Assembly: GCA_031552765.1 (NCBI GenBank) | Contig: JAVBME010000008.1 | Location: 1 to 64,000 of the forward strand | DNA from: JAVBME01 sp031552765 | GTDB taxonomy: Bacteria > Bacillota > Negativicutes > Acidaminococcales > JAISLQ01 | Direction of reading: 5' to 3' | DNA length: 64,000 bases | Shown here: in pieces, positions 32,606 to 41,550 of the stretch | Position numbering within the stretch: the first letter of the stretch is position 1 | How the letters are laid out: every line of letters begins with the position of its first letter | Program-made: the position numbers and the translations under genes | The notes under the pieces: generated by a model | Database searches by the model: none | Seen by the model: only the letters and a program-made list of their open reading frames with translations | Told to the model about the DNA's origin: nothing

Positions 32606-34429
32606 ATGGTGGCCGATATGCCGGAAATTACCGGAGATATAAAAGGCTTGAAAAAGAGCACGATCAAGGAACTTAAAGCTTTATATGAAATAAAAAGCGC
32701 TGAAGGGCATTTTATTGCGGAGGATCTTGTCAGCGCCGTAGCGCTTTTGACAGAAAAAATAGGGCGTGAGATAGCGGTGCATGTCAGCCGCCGCGGGCAG
32801 ATAGAAAGCATATCGGTAGGCGATAGTACTACAGTTTCTTTGCCGGAATTTTCCGGCAGGAAAGCGCTTAACCGCCTGAGCGGTATAACTTGTGTGCACA
32901 CACACCCGTCCGGCGGCAGCAGTTTGAGTGGCGTGGATTTTTCCTCTTTGCAAAAAATGCGCTACGATATGATGGTCGCTATAGGAGTCAATGGCGGCGA
33001 GGCCCGTGAGATAAGCATAGGGCTAATATCCGGCTTTCAAGCGGAGACAGGTTATATGGTCGAAGAAATGGGGCCTTTTAACAAGGAAGAATTTTTTGCG
33101 CTGGATTGCCGAAAGATCATTGCCTATATAGAAAACCTGCTCAGCGCCAGCAAAGACGTCAAATACCAGGAAGAAAAAAGTGAAATAGCCTGTTTGGCCG
33201 GTATAGAGCGTAGCGGAGACACTTTGCCGATAGAAGAGTCGCTGGCGGAACTGGCGCAACTGGTGGAAACAGCGGGCGCCATACCAAAAGGCCAACTGTT
33301 TCAAAAAAAAGAAAAGGCTGATAGCGGGCTCTATCTGGGACGGGGAAAAGTCGGTGAACTTTTCCTTTTGTGCCAGCAAGTACAGGCCAATATTGCCGTT
33401 TTTGACGATGAGCTAACCCCAGCGCAACAACGCAACCTAGAGCGGGAGCTGGGGATTAAAATAGTAGACCGCACCGCTCTTATTCTGGATATTTTCGCCC
33501 AGCGGGCCAGGACGCACGAAGGTAAGCTACAAGTAGAACTGGCTCAACTGCAATATGCTTTGCCCCGTCTTATGGGCCAGGGCATGGTCTTGTCACGCCT
33601 CGGCGGTGGTATAGGCACGCGCGGTCCCGGCGAGACAAAGCTGGAAACAGACCGGCGGCATATCCGCAACCGTATCGCCGAAATAAAGCGCAACCTGGAA
33701 AAGGTGAAAAACATCCGCCAACTGCACCGGGAAGGGCGTGCGGCTAGCGATAGCCCTACGATTTCGCTTATCGGCTATACTAATGCCGGAAAATCCACCT
33801 TGCTTAACGCATTGACCAAAGCTGATGTATATGTTGAAGACCAGGTGTTTGCAACGCTTGACCCGACGACAAGAAAACTCGCCTTGCCGTCGGGCAAGGA
33901 AGCGCTCCTCACCGATACCGTAGGCTTCATCAGGAAACTGCCGCACCAACTGGTGGCGGCCTTCCGTGCCACCCTTGAAGAAGTGGTGCAGTCTGATATA
34001 CTTATCCATGTCATAGACGCCGGCCACCCTTTTTATGAAGAACAAAGCAAGGCTGTATATTATGTTTTGCAGGAACTGGACATCCAGGATAAAAAAATAA
34101 TCACTGTTTTCAACAAAATCGATAAAGTAAAAGACGATAAAGCGCGCGAGCGTATGCTGCGCTTGGAAAACAGCATAGCTATTTCCGCTAAACACAGGCA
34201 GGGTTTGGAAGGGCTGCTGCTACTCGTGGATGAAAACCTGGCAAATTTTACTGTAGAAGAAACCTTTCTCATCCCATACAGCCATAGTGCCGTAAGCGCC
34301 AAACTACACGCGGCCGGACAGGTGCTGAGCACCGACTATGCCGAAGAAGGAGTGCTGCTCAAGGTGCTGGGAACGCCGGAAGTACTTGATAAATTTAGCG
34401 AATTTAGAAAGGATACCGGGGAAAAATGA
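32606..34429 (+). CDS. hflX: GTPase HflX with N-terminal JAMM-like domain
   Basis: HflX is a ribosome-binding GTPase that rescues or recycles stalled ribosomes. The HflX part covers about 205-607: N-terminal domain (TAGAIPKGQLFQKKEKADSGLYLGRGKV spans it), glycine-rich SRLGGGIGTRGPGETKLE, P-loop GYTNAGKST, DTVGFIRKLP, NKID. The usual length is about 430. The extra 1-200 residues contain Glu55 and H98-T-H100-P followed by six residues, then S108-G-V-D111. That is exactly the JAMM metalloprotease spacing (compare Rpn11 HSHPGFGCWLSSVD). Start ATG 32606, with an alternative ATG at 32618. Overlaps the next gene by four bases. Confidence 0.92.
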   Translation: MVADMPEITGDIKGLKKSTIKELKALYEIKSAEGHFIAEDLVSAVALLTEKIGREIAVHVSRRGQIESISVGDSTTVSLPEFSGRKALNRLSGITCVHTHPSGGSSLSGVDFSSLQKMRYDMMVAIGVNGGEAREISIGLISGFQAETGYMVEEMGPFNKEEFFALDCRKIIAYIENLLSASKDVKYQEEKSEIACLAGIERSGDTLPIEESLAELAQLVETAGAIPKGQLFQKKEKADSGLYLGRGKVGELFLLCQQVQANIAVFDDELTPAQQRNLERELGIKIVDRTALILDIFAQRARTHEGKLQVELAQLQYALPRLMGQGMVLSRLGGGIGTRGPGETKLETDRRHIRNRIAEIKRNLEKVKNIRQLHREGRAASDSPTISLIGYTNAGKSTLLNALTKADVYVEDQVFATLDPTTRKLALPSGKEALLTDTVGFIRKLPHQLVAAFRATLEEVVQSDILIHVIDAGHPFYEEQSKAVYYVLQELDIQDKKIITVFNKIDKVKDDKARERMLRLENSIAISAKHRQGLEGLLLLVDENLANFTVEETFLIPYSHSAVSAKLHAAGQVLSTDYAEEGVLLKVLGTPEVLDKFSEFRKDTGEK

Positions 34430-35658
34430 AGATCGAAGAACTGAGCAAAGAAATATTGCGTGAAATAGGCGGCAGATTTTCTTTACATGAAGAAATAAGT
34501 TTACATAACACAAAAAAAATCCTCGATTCATTCCGTAAATATAAAGTAGCTGATTACTACTTTAGCGGCAGCAGCGGTTATGGTTATGCCGATAGAGGCA
34601 GAGACAGCCTGTGCGACATATATGCGGAGATTTTCGGCGCGCAAAAGGCTTTGGTGCGCGCGCAGTTCGTTTCCGGCACGCACGCTTTATCTACCGCGCT
34701 GTTCGGCGTTTTACGTCCGGGGGACGAAATGCTGGCAGTGACCGGGGCGCCTTATGATACCTTGCAAACGGTTATCGGTTCGCATATAGTCCAGAGGGGT
34801 TCCCTGACAGAGCATGGTATTATTTATAAAGAATTGCCTTTGCAGCAAACAGGGGAACCTGACTGGGAAACGATAAAGAGTGCTGTCGCCAGTAAAACCA
34901 GGCTGGTACATATCCAGCGCTCGCGCGGTTATGCAGATAGAAAAACGCTGACGGTAGACGAAATAGGCAGGATATGCGAAATAGTAAAAAGTAAAAATAA
35001 AGACTGTATATGTTTTGTCGATAATTGCTACGGTGAATTTGTGGAAAGAACCGAACCGCCGGAAGTTGGCGCCGATTTGATAGCTGGTTCTTTGATAAAA
35101 AATCCGGGCGGCGGCCTGGCGCCATCCGGCGGTTATATCGCCGGTCGGTCTGATTTGTTGGAAATGGCAGCCTATCATTTTACCGCCCCTGGCCTGGGAG
35201 ATAAAATGGGGGCGACCGGAGGGGAAACGCAAAGGCTCTTGTACCAAGGGCTGTTCCTGGCGCCCCACATCACCTTGCAAGCGCTCAAAAGCGCCATTTA
35301 TGCCGCTGCGCTATTTTCCCGGCTTGGTTATAAAGTGTCGCCTGCTGTCGACGATTTTCGCAGCGATATAATACAGAGTATTTCTCTAAAAACTCCGGCG
35401 GCACTGCAACATTTTTGCGAAGCCGTACAAAAATACTCTCCGGTAGACGGTCATGTTACGCCTTGCCCCGGGCCGATGCCGGGGTATCAGGACAAAGTGA
35501 TAATGGCTGCCGGGACATTCGTACAAGGCGCTTCTATAGAACTGAGCGCCGATGGCCCGATGCGCGAACCCTATAATGTATATTTACAAGGAGGGCTGGT
35601 TTTTGAGCATAGTCTAATCGCGCTTACGGAAGCCGCGCGTAATATTATAAACGACTAA
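34426..35658 (+). CDS. YnbB-type PLP enzyme, methionine gamma-lyase / aluminium-resistance family
   Basis: A 410-residue fold-type I PLP protein of the family annotated as cystathionine beta-lyase involved in aluminium resistance. Family blocks are SGYGYADRGRDSLCDIYAEIFG (spread over about 45-66), the CFVDNCYGEFVE Asp region, and LIKNPGGGLAPSGGYIAG with the Schiff-base Lys (about 225). The actual substrate is not established. The ATGA overlap with hflX mirrors the ynbA(hflX)-ynbB pair of B. subtilis, so the neighbourhood is conserved across Firmicutes. Confidence 0.88.
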   Translation: MKIEELSKEILREIGGRFSLHEEISLHNTKKILDSFRKYKVADYYFSGSSGYGYADRGRDSLCDIYAEIFGAQKALVRAQFVSGTHALSTALFGVLRPGDEMLAVTGAPYDTLQTVIGSHIVQRGSLTEHGIIYKELPLQQTGEPDWETIKSAVASKTRLVHIQRSRGYADRKTLTVDEIGRICEIVKSKNKDCICFVDNCYGEFVERTEPPEVGADLIAGSLIKNPGGGLAPSGGYIAGRSDLLEMAAYHFTAPGLGDKMGATGGETQRLLYQGLFLAPHITLQALKSAIYAAALFSRLGYKVSPAVDDFRSDIIQSISLKTPAALQHFCEAVQKYSPVDGHVTPCPGPMPGYQDKVIMAAGTFVQGASIELSADGPMREPYNVYLQGGLVFEHSLIALTEAARNIIND

Positions 35659-35747
35659 ATTAACATAAATTGCAGGATTTCTGACTTAAATGTCGAAGTA
35701 CTATTAATCTGTAACGTTGGAATATATGATGCAGGCAGGAACTTACA

Positions 35748-37433
35748 ATGCACATAGGTGTCCCAATAACGGCTATCATGGCTGTAACCCTAATCATATA
35801 TTGGTCTGTTAAGCGTTTTGGCATACATATTAAGTTTGCTGTTTTATTGCTATGTGGTTTTATCGGCTTGTTTTTAGGGTTGTTCCTGCCTAAATTGCTT
35901 GTACCGCATCTGAGTTTTTTTGGCGCCATGATTTCCTTGTTATTATTCATGCTGGCTTTATCTGTGGCACTCACCTGGTTTTTTGGCATGCAAAAAGAAG
36001 ACGGCGGCGATATTGACATTTATACTAATAACATGCCGCATGAAAATCCGTTGGTTTTTGAAGCTGCTTTTTCGAATGACGCTAAAGAGATATATGTTGT
36101 TATGAATGAAGGACCAGCGCAAAATGAGCATGAAGAAACCTTTATGCTCATGAAAGCGCAGGCCCTGGAAGATATTTTGACAGAAAACGAGTCGCCGCTG
36201 TTATATGTAGATGCCGATATAGCGTATAAAAACAGCCTGGACACTCCTGATGATGTTTATATGGAAAGTACAAGCGTCGCACCGGAATGCACCGATGAAG
36301 AAATAGACGCGAAAAACACTTTCTTTATGCCTGCGCCTGAGCACGACATGCTTGAAATGGCGTCATTGCCTGAAATAACCCAAGAAGAAGATAATGTGCC
36401 GGAAAAAAGCTTGGAAAGTAAAAAATATCCTGTTTATGACGATGAAGAGTGGACGCAAAATGAGCAGACGTCAGACATCGCCGCCGAACTCCCTGCTTCA
36501 ACGTTTGAGCAAACCGTATATGATTTAAAAGAAGAAATACCATTGCCGCAAAATATAGATGTATTCAGTTCAGAGCCAGTGAAAGTGCAGGAAGTGGTTC
36601 CTGAAGACCCACTGCATGATTTGCTGGAGAATATAGACGAGCCTTTACTAGCGGATACATCGCAGTATACGGAAGAAATAACGGGTTATGCCGTTGGGAA
36701 AGAGCAATCCATTGATATGAGCCCCGAAGAGCAAATTTTTGAACCGGAACAAGATATCTTTACTGTAGATAAATTTATTGCCAAAGATAGAAATGAAGAG
36801 GCTCTTGCGGTGGAGCAAACGCAGGATTTTCAATTGGAAGAAAAAGCTTGTATAGAATGCGAACCGGAAATTAGCGCTTTTAATGAAACAGCCGTTTCTG
36901 AGAAAACAGAAGTTTCTTGGGTAGGCGATTTGGTTACTGAAAAGAGTGATGATACTGTAAAGCAAATAGAGGCGGCGGCAGAAGCAAACACACAAGAAGC
37001 GGAGGAAGAGGCGGACATGCGCCAGGTAGCACTTATGAGGCAGATGCCAAAGTCGGATTCATTTGATGATTTGCTGGATTTTGCCTTTATCCAAAAAGAA
37101 AACTACAACTATGAAGACGCTCTATTTGCTTTTACTATGGCATATGAGATTTATCCCACTAATAAACTTAGATACCTCTTGTCTATAGAGATAGCGAATA
37201 TTTATAAACTGCAAGGCAAATATGATCTTGCCATAAGCTCTTTACAATATGGCATGGAAAAAGTAAAGGATGAGACTGTAAGACAAGAATTTATCGCCAA
37301 TATTGCTTATATGCGTATAATAAGAAATATTCTTGTTGAAAAGCAGCTAACTTTATTGCCATATGGCGAAATACCTGCTAAAGTAAAGGAAGATATCGAA
37401 AGTGAGTTCAATGAATGGAAACAATTTTCTTAA
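35748..37433 (+). CDS. Unknown membrane protein with acidic linker and TPR-like C-terminus
   Basis: Not recognised. The 561 residues have three hydrophobic helices in about 5-86 (MAVTLIIYW, FAVLLLCGFIGLFLGLFLP, AMISLLLFMLALSVALTWFF), then about 330 residues of very acidic, low-complexity sequence rich in Glu, Asp, Pro and Val. The C-terminal 130 residues are helical and TPR-like (NYEDALFAFTMAYEIYPTN, YDLAISSLQYGMEKV). The acidic part would be cytoplasmic or periplasmic depending on topology. The RBS is weak. Neighbours are a PRC-barrel protein and a VanW protein, which suggests an envelope role but proves none. Confidence 0.72.
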   Translation: MHIGVPITAIMAVTLIIYWSVKRFGIHIKFAVLLLCGFIGLFLGLFLPKLLVPHLSFFGAMISLLLFMLALSVALTWFFGMQKEDGGDIDIYTNNMPHENPLVFEAAFSNDAKEIYVVMNEGPAQNEHEETFMLMKAQALEDILTENESPLLYVDADIAYKNSLDTPDDVYMESTSVAPECTDEEIDAKNTFFMPAPEHDMLEMASLPEITQEEDNVPEKSLESKKYPVYDDEEWTQNEQTSDIAAELPASTFEQTVYDLKEEIPLPQNIDVFSSEPVKVQEVVPEDPLHDLLENIDEPLLADTSQYTEEITGYAVGKEQSIDMSPEEQIFEPEQDIFTVDKFIAKDRNEEALAVEQTQDFQLEEKACIECEPEISAFNETAVSEKTEVSWVGDLVTEKSDDTVKQIEAAAEANTQEAEEEADMRQVALMRQMPKSDSFDDLLDFAFIQKENYNYEDALFAFTMAYEIYPTNKLRYLLSIEIANIYKLQGKYDLAISSLQYGMEKVKDETVRQEFIANIAYMRIIRNILVEKQLTLLPYGEIPAKVKEDIESEFNEWKQFS

Positions 37434-37493
37434 CAATATAAATTTTTGCTATTAAAAGTTAACTAATAAATATTTTATATTCAGGAGGAATCT

Positions 37494-38285
37494 TTGATGA
37501 AAAAAAGTGGAGAAATCGTAGGTTTGCCAGTGGTCAGCCTGATGGATGGCGGGGAAATCGGCACAGTAAAATCTCTTGTTATTGATGGTAGCGCAGGTAC
37601 TATTGCAGCGATTGTGGTAGATGATGGAAAATGGTATAAAGGGGCCAACCTGGTCTTTTTTAATGATATTCTCGGCGTTGGGGAATCTGCCCTGACAATC
37701 GAACAAAAGAGCATAATCAAATCTGTAAACCAGGCTCCTGAACTGGAAAAACTGCTGGAAGCCAATGTTAACATAATAAATACGAAAGTCCTGACGAAAA
37801 AAGGCCAGATCAAGGGCACTGTAGTTGAAGTATATTTCGACCCGGATACCGGTAAAATAATGGAATGCCACGCCCGCGGCGACAATGGAGTAGACTTTAC
37901 TATCCCTGCCGATAAAGTGTATACTTACGGAACCGGCATTACAATAATAGTGACTGATAACGAGAGCGTAAATAAACCTGCGGCAGCGCCTGTAGCTCCA
38001 GTTGTAGCGGCTCCGGCGGCAGAACAAAAACCGGCGACGCAGGCTCCGGTAGTTTCCGAAGAAGAGGCGGCGGCAGATGATGGGGACTCTGCGGAAGCTA
38101 ACAATGCCATGCAAAAATTTGAAGAACGCCAGAAAAAATTCCTCGTCGGCAAAAAAGCAACAAGAAGGATAGTTACAGACAATGGTGTAGAAATAATTGA
38201 CCAGGGTGCAGAAGTCACGGAAGAAGTGATTCAAAAAGCTAAAATGGCCGGAAAATTTGTCGAACTGTCTATGAGCCTGCAATAA
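37494..38285 (+). CDS. PRC-barrel domain protein
   Basis: 263 residues. Two PRC-barrel-like repeats (about 5-80, IVGLPVVSLMDGGEIGTVKSL; about 84-155, VNIINTKVLTKKGQIKGTVVEV) are followed by an Ala/Pro-rich hinge (about 160-190) and a charged C-terminal region with FEERQKKFLVGKKATRRI. PRC barrels occur in RimM, photosynthetic reaction centre H subunits and many small prokaryotic proteins, so function cannot be assigned. No signal peptide is seen, so it is probably cytoplasmic. GGAGGA stands before the ATG. Probably co-transcribed with the VanW gene 29 bases downstream. Confidence 0.85.
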   Translation: MMKKSGEIVGLPVVSLMDGGEIGTVKSLVIDGSAGTIAAIVVDDGKWYKGANLVFFNDILGVGESALTIEQKSIIKSVNQAPELEKLLEANVNIINTKVLTKKGQIKGTVVEVYFDPDTGKIMECHARGDNGVDFTIPADKVYTYGTGITIIVTDNESVNKPAAAPVAPVVAAPAAEQKPATQAPVVSEEEAAADDGDSAEANNAMQKFEERQKKFLVGKKATRRIVTDNGVEIIDQGAEVTEEVIQKAKMAGKFVELSMSLQ

Positions 38286-38314
38286 TCTAAATATTATTTA
38301 CTCTGGTACAGGAT

Positions 38315-39745
38315 GTGTCTATATTGTCAGTCATTTGGAAAAAGATTGATTTTCGTTACCTTTTGATTATTTTTGCTTCATTACTTTTGCTGACAGTTGT
38401 TGGCGTGGTAGCGGCAAACAGCAGTTACCTCTTAAAAGACGCTGTTTATGGAGGTGTGACTGTCGATGGGGTACCGCTCGATGGTCTTACCCAAAAAGAG
38501 GCGGAAGCGGCGATCATTAATAAAATAAAAGAGATAAAAGCGCATCCTATATTGAAAATAAAATTTGAAAACCAAAGCTGGCCAATCATGGATAAAGACA
38601 TAGACTGGCAAGTTAATCCTACCATTTTATCACAAAAAGCGTATGAAATAGGACGGACAGGAAATATTTTTGAGCAACTTCAGGAACGCTTCTTTGTGTA
38701 CAACAACGGTAAAAATATCGAAATCACTGGCAATTATAATGAAGGAAAATTAAAGAAGATAATTGCTGAAATAGCCTCCAAACTTTACCGTTTGCCAGAA
38801 AATGCCAGTGTGGCTATTGTGGCCGGCAAACAGGAATTAAAGCCGGAAATAAATGGCGTAAAGGTTGACCAAAAAGCCGCCCTGGAACTTATGCAAAAGA
38901 CTATACAGACTAAAATATCTGGCAGTATGCATTTGCCAGTGCTACTGTCGCCAGCAAAGGTCACAAGTAAAGACTTGGCGGATATCACTGATGTACTGGC
39001 CTCTTATAGCACATATTTTAACCAATATATGGTAAACAGAAGCCATAATGTCGGTTTGGCAGCGCAATATCTCAATAGCGCTCTGCTGAAACCCGGAGAA
39101 GTATTTTCCTTTAACAAGGGGATCGGTCCGCGCAGTGTGGAAATGGGTTACCGCGACGCCCCTGTTTATATAGGCGAAGAAGTAGTACCTGGTATTGGTG
39201 GCGGGATTTGCCAGGTGAGCAGCACACTTTATAATGCGGCTCTGTTTGCTAATCTGGAAATAGTCGAACGCTCCAATCATATCCGTCCGGTTCCTTATGT
39301 ACCCTTAGGGCAGGATGCTACAATATCTGAGGATATATTGGACTTGAAGTTCAAGAACAATACTTCTCATAACATCTATATACACAGCTGGATAAAAAAC
39401 AACGAAATTACTGTTGAAATACTGGGCAAGAAAACTCCGGATATGCCGCAGATAAAGATCGTTGCAGACAATATTCAGGTGATAAGCTCTAAAACCATTA
39501 TAAAACAAGATAAGACCATGCCTGAAGGCGAAAAAAAGGTGGAAAAAGAAGGGGAACAGGGTATACGGGTGACGACCTACCGGCTGAAATATCTTAATGA
39601 TAAGCTTATCGAGAGTGAACGCTTATATTACGATGATTACCCGGTGATAGATACTGTGATAAAAGTCGGTACCAAACCTGTGAGCAAGGATCCCAGGAAA
39701 GAAGATAATAAAGAAGAGAATAAGGAAGACAAACCCAATCCCTAG
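38315..39745 (+). CDS. VanW family protein with peptidoglycan-binding-like and G5 domains
   Basis: 476 residues. One N-terminal membrane anchor (about 14-36) is followed by an YoaR/PG_binding_4-like domain (about 45-215) and the VanW domain (about 240-370, LNSALLKPGEVFSFNKGIGPR and GGGICQVSSTLYNAA). A G5-like domain lies at about 385-455, and the tail is rich in Lys, Glu and Asp. It is likely anchored in the inner membrane and facing the cell wall; the VanW function is unknown. Start GTG 38315; TTG at 38324 is an alternative. A strong terminator follows. Confidence 0.9.
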   Translation: MSILSVIWKKIDFRYLLIIFASLLLLTVVGVVAANSSYLLKDAVYGGVTVDGVPLDGLTQKEAEAAIINKIKEIKAHPILKIKFENQSWPIMDKDIDWQVNPTILSQKAYEIGRTGNIFEQLQERFFVYNNGKNIEITGNYNEGKLKKIIAEIASKLYRLPENASVAIVAGKQELKPEINGVKVDQKAALELMQKTIQTKISGSMHLPVLLSPAKVTSKDLADITDVLASYSTYFNQYMVNRSHNVGLAAQYLNSALLKPGEVFSFNKGIGPRSVEMGYRDAPVYIGEEVVPGIGGGICQVSSTLYNAALFANLEIVERSNHIRPVPYVPLGQDATISEDILDLKFKNNTSHNIYIHSWIKNNEITVEILGKKTPDMPQIKIVADNIQVISSKTIIKQDKTMPEGEKKVEKEGEQGIRVTTYRLKYLNDKLIESERLYYDDYPVIDTVIKVGTKPVSKDPRKEDNKEENKEDKPNP

Positions 39746-39751
39746 AATGGA

Positions 39752-39790
39752 AAAACCCTCAAAGATGCATCAGCTATCTTTGAGGGTTTT
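39752..39790. terminator. Bidirectional terminator between the VanW gene and lexA
   Basis: A 15-bp perfect stem (39752-39766 with 39776-39790) with a 9-base loop. It is flanked by A-runs and T-runs so that it works in both directions between two converging genes. Confidence 0.92.
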
Positions 39791-39799
39791 ATTATTTTA

Positions 39800-40441
39800 T
39801 CATAAAAAACGGAAAACCCCTACGACTTTCCCCAAAATAGATACATCAGAAGTGTAAATCGGTTTATATTTGTCGTTCTCTGGCTGCAAGCGCACTTGGT
39901 TTGTTTCGCGGTAAAAACGTTTCACGGTAGTTTCTTCATCTTCGGTGAGCAAGGCGACAACTATATCGCCATTGTTTGCCGCTTGCTGTCGGCGCACAAG
40001 AACAATATCACCATCCAAGATACCTGCGTTTATCATGCTATCACCGGAAACGGTCAACATGAACAACTCATCATTAGAATGCATGCCGATAAGCTCTGCC
40101 GGTAAGGGATAAGTCGCTTCTATATTTTGCTCGGCTAAAATAGGCTGTCCGGCAGTTACTCTGCCGACAAGCGGGATGGGAACCATGGTTTGCTGGCGCA
40201 AAGCAGAATCGCTTACTATGCCAAGCGCGCGCGGTTTCAACGGGTCGCGCTGTAAATGGCCGGATGCGGATAACTTTTGCAAATGGTTATGGATGCTGGC
40301 GGTAGACAGCAAACCTACAGCTTTGCCGATTTCTCTTACAGAAGGAGGATAACCTTTATCACGAACAAAACTCCTTATGAAATCCAATATAGCTACCTGG
40401 CGTGCACTGAGTTCGTGATTGCCAGAATCAGATTTGGGCAC
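39800..40441 (-). CDS. lexA: LexA SOS repressor
   Basis: SOS repressor that cleaves itself when RecA filaments form. It has 213 residues: winged HTH (about 10-65, GYPPSVREIGKAVGLLSTASIHNHL), cleavage site Ala97-Gly98 in VTAGQP, catalytic Ser135 in SGDSM, and Lys174 in TTVKRF. The frame opens with TTG at 40450, but that codon touches AGGAGG (40456-40451). GTG at 40441 has a 9-base spacing and is chosen. Two palindromes upstream (40477-40488, 40500-40511) are good candidates for autoregulatory sites. Confidence 0.95.
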   Translation of the reverse strand: MPKSDSGNHELSARQVAILDFIRSFVRDKGYPPSVREIGKAVGLLSTASIHNHLQKLSASGHLQRDPLKPRALGIVSDSALRQQTMVPIPLVGRVTAGQPILAEQNIEATYPLPAELIGMHSNDELFMLTVSGDSMINAGILDGDIVLVRRQQAANNGDIVVALLTEDEETTVKRFYRETNQVRLQPENDKYKPIYTSDVSILGKVVGVFRFL

Positions 40442-40473
40442 AATAATCAACCTCCTAGATTTTATATGAAATA

Positions 40474-40511
40474 ATTATAACATGTTATCAAAAATAAAAA
40501 AACATGTGTTT
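40474..40511 (-). promoter_or_regulatory. lexA promoter region with two palindromic candidate operators
   Basis: TATAAT on the minus strand lies at 40479-40474. The perfect palindrome ATAACATGTTAT (40477-40488) overlaps it. A second site AAACATGTGTTT (40500-40511) has the AAC-N4-GTT spacing of the Gram-positive LexA box (GAAC-N4-GTTC). The -35 is poor (T-rich). Binding by LexA is inferred from position and symmetry. Confidence 0.55.
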
Positions 40512-40570
40512 GTAAATATTTATTTTGCCTTGCTTTTTATGTCCGATAATATATATTATGTAAAATAAAG

Positions 40571-40606
40571 AAAAATCAGGCAGTTAAAATTACTTGCCTG
40601 ATTTTT
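40571..40606 (-). terminator. Terminator downstream of the diguanylate cyclase gene
   Basis: TCAGGCA (40576-40582) pairs with TGCCTGA (40595-40601), extended by A/T pairs, with a 12-base loop and T-runs on both strands. It is 11 bases past the stop codon of the minus-strand gene. Confidence 0.8.
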
Positions 40607-40616
40607 AAACAGATTA

Positions 40617-41525
40617 TTATGATATACAAATTTTGTTCCGGCCCGTTCTTTTTGCCTCATACAGTGCGTTATCGCTGCGCTTGATAATGCTGTCGTATGT
40701 TTCATCTTCCGGTAGCCGGCTGCTAATTCCTATGCTTATAGTAGTATTGATCTCTAGCGTACTGTCTATTTTTATCGTCGTTGCTTGTATCACATGTAAA
40801 ATTCGTTCGGCAATTTTTTTGGCAGTTTCTATTGTGGTATTTGGCAGTACTGCGACAAATTCTTCGCCGCCATAACGCGCTACAAAATCATTGGACCGCA
40901 TTTGTGAGTTTAGTGTATCACTGAGTGTCACCAGCACATTGTCGCCAGCATCATGCCCGTAATTATCATTTATATTTTTAAAATAATCTATATCAATCAT
41001 TAAAATACTTATTTCATTATTTATTTTAAAAGTTTTGTCAAGAAATTGTGTTAATGAAAGCCTGTTGGGTATTTGTGTCAATGGATCTAGGCTGGCCAGT
41101 TTTATCAGATGAAGACTGGCATTTTGCAATTTTACAGTCATTTTGTTAAATGATTCAGAGAAATCTCCGAGAAAATCTACTTTTTGTGAAAAATCTCCAT
41201 CGGAGATTTTTTGTGTTTGCCAAGTTAAATGGCGTAAATTTGCTTGCAGAGATTTTAAATTTGCCAGCACTATTCCTTTTTCATATACCAGTTTTTGTAA
41301 ATCGCCTTTGGTTAAAGCAGAACTAAGTGTACGCAGATCGATAATTATTCTGTATAGTTTCTGAAAATCAGGATCATTGAACAATTCTTTGTCAATATTA
41401 TGCTCTTCAGGTGTATTCTTATTACATAGCAAGGAAATGATTAATTGGATGAGCTCTTTTCGCTCATCCTGTTGATTGCTAATTATCTTGTTTGTCTTGG
41501 TAGAAGAAAAATCTATATTTGCCAT
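40617..41525 (-). CDS. Soluble diguanylate cyclase (GGDEF)
   Basis: Makes cyclic di-GMP. 302 residues without membrane segments. The N-terminal about 95 residues are helical and of no known family; a HAMP-like helix pair follows (about 97-140). The GGDEF domain covers about 145-302, with LDPLTQIPNR at its start and GGEEF at 219-223. An RxxD inhibitory site (Arg210 to Asp213) is five residues upstream, so product inhibition is expected. It lies 25 bases behind the V4R gene on the same strand, which likely provides the sensory input. Confidence 0.92.
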   Translation of the reverse strand: MANIDFSSTKTNKIISNQQDERKELIQLIISLLCNKNTPEEHNIDKELFNDPDFQKLYRIIIDLRTLSSALTKGDLQKLVYEKGIVLANLKSLQANLRHLTWQTQKISDGDFSQKVDFLGDFSESFNKMTVKLQNASLHLIKLASLDPLTQIPNRLSLTQFLDKTFKINNEISILMIDIDYFKNINDNYGHDAGDNVLVTLSDTLNSQMRSNDFVARYGGEEFVAVLPNTTIETAKKIAERILHVIQATTIKIDSTLEINTTISIGISSRLPEDETYDSIIKRSDNALYEAKRTGRNKICIS

Positions 41526-41550
41526 ATTTACAAGTTTTCGCTAAGGTGTA

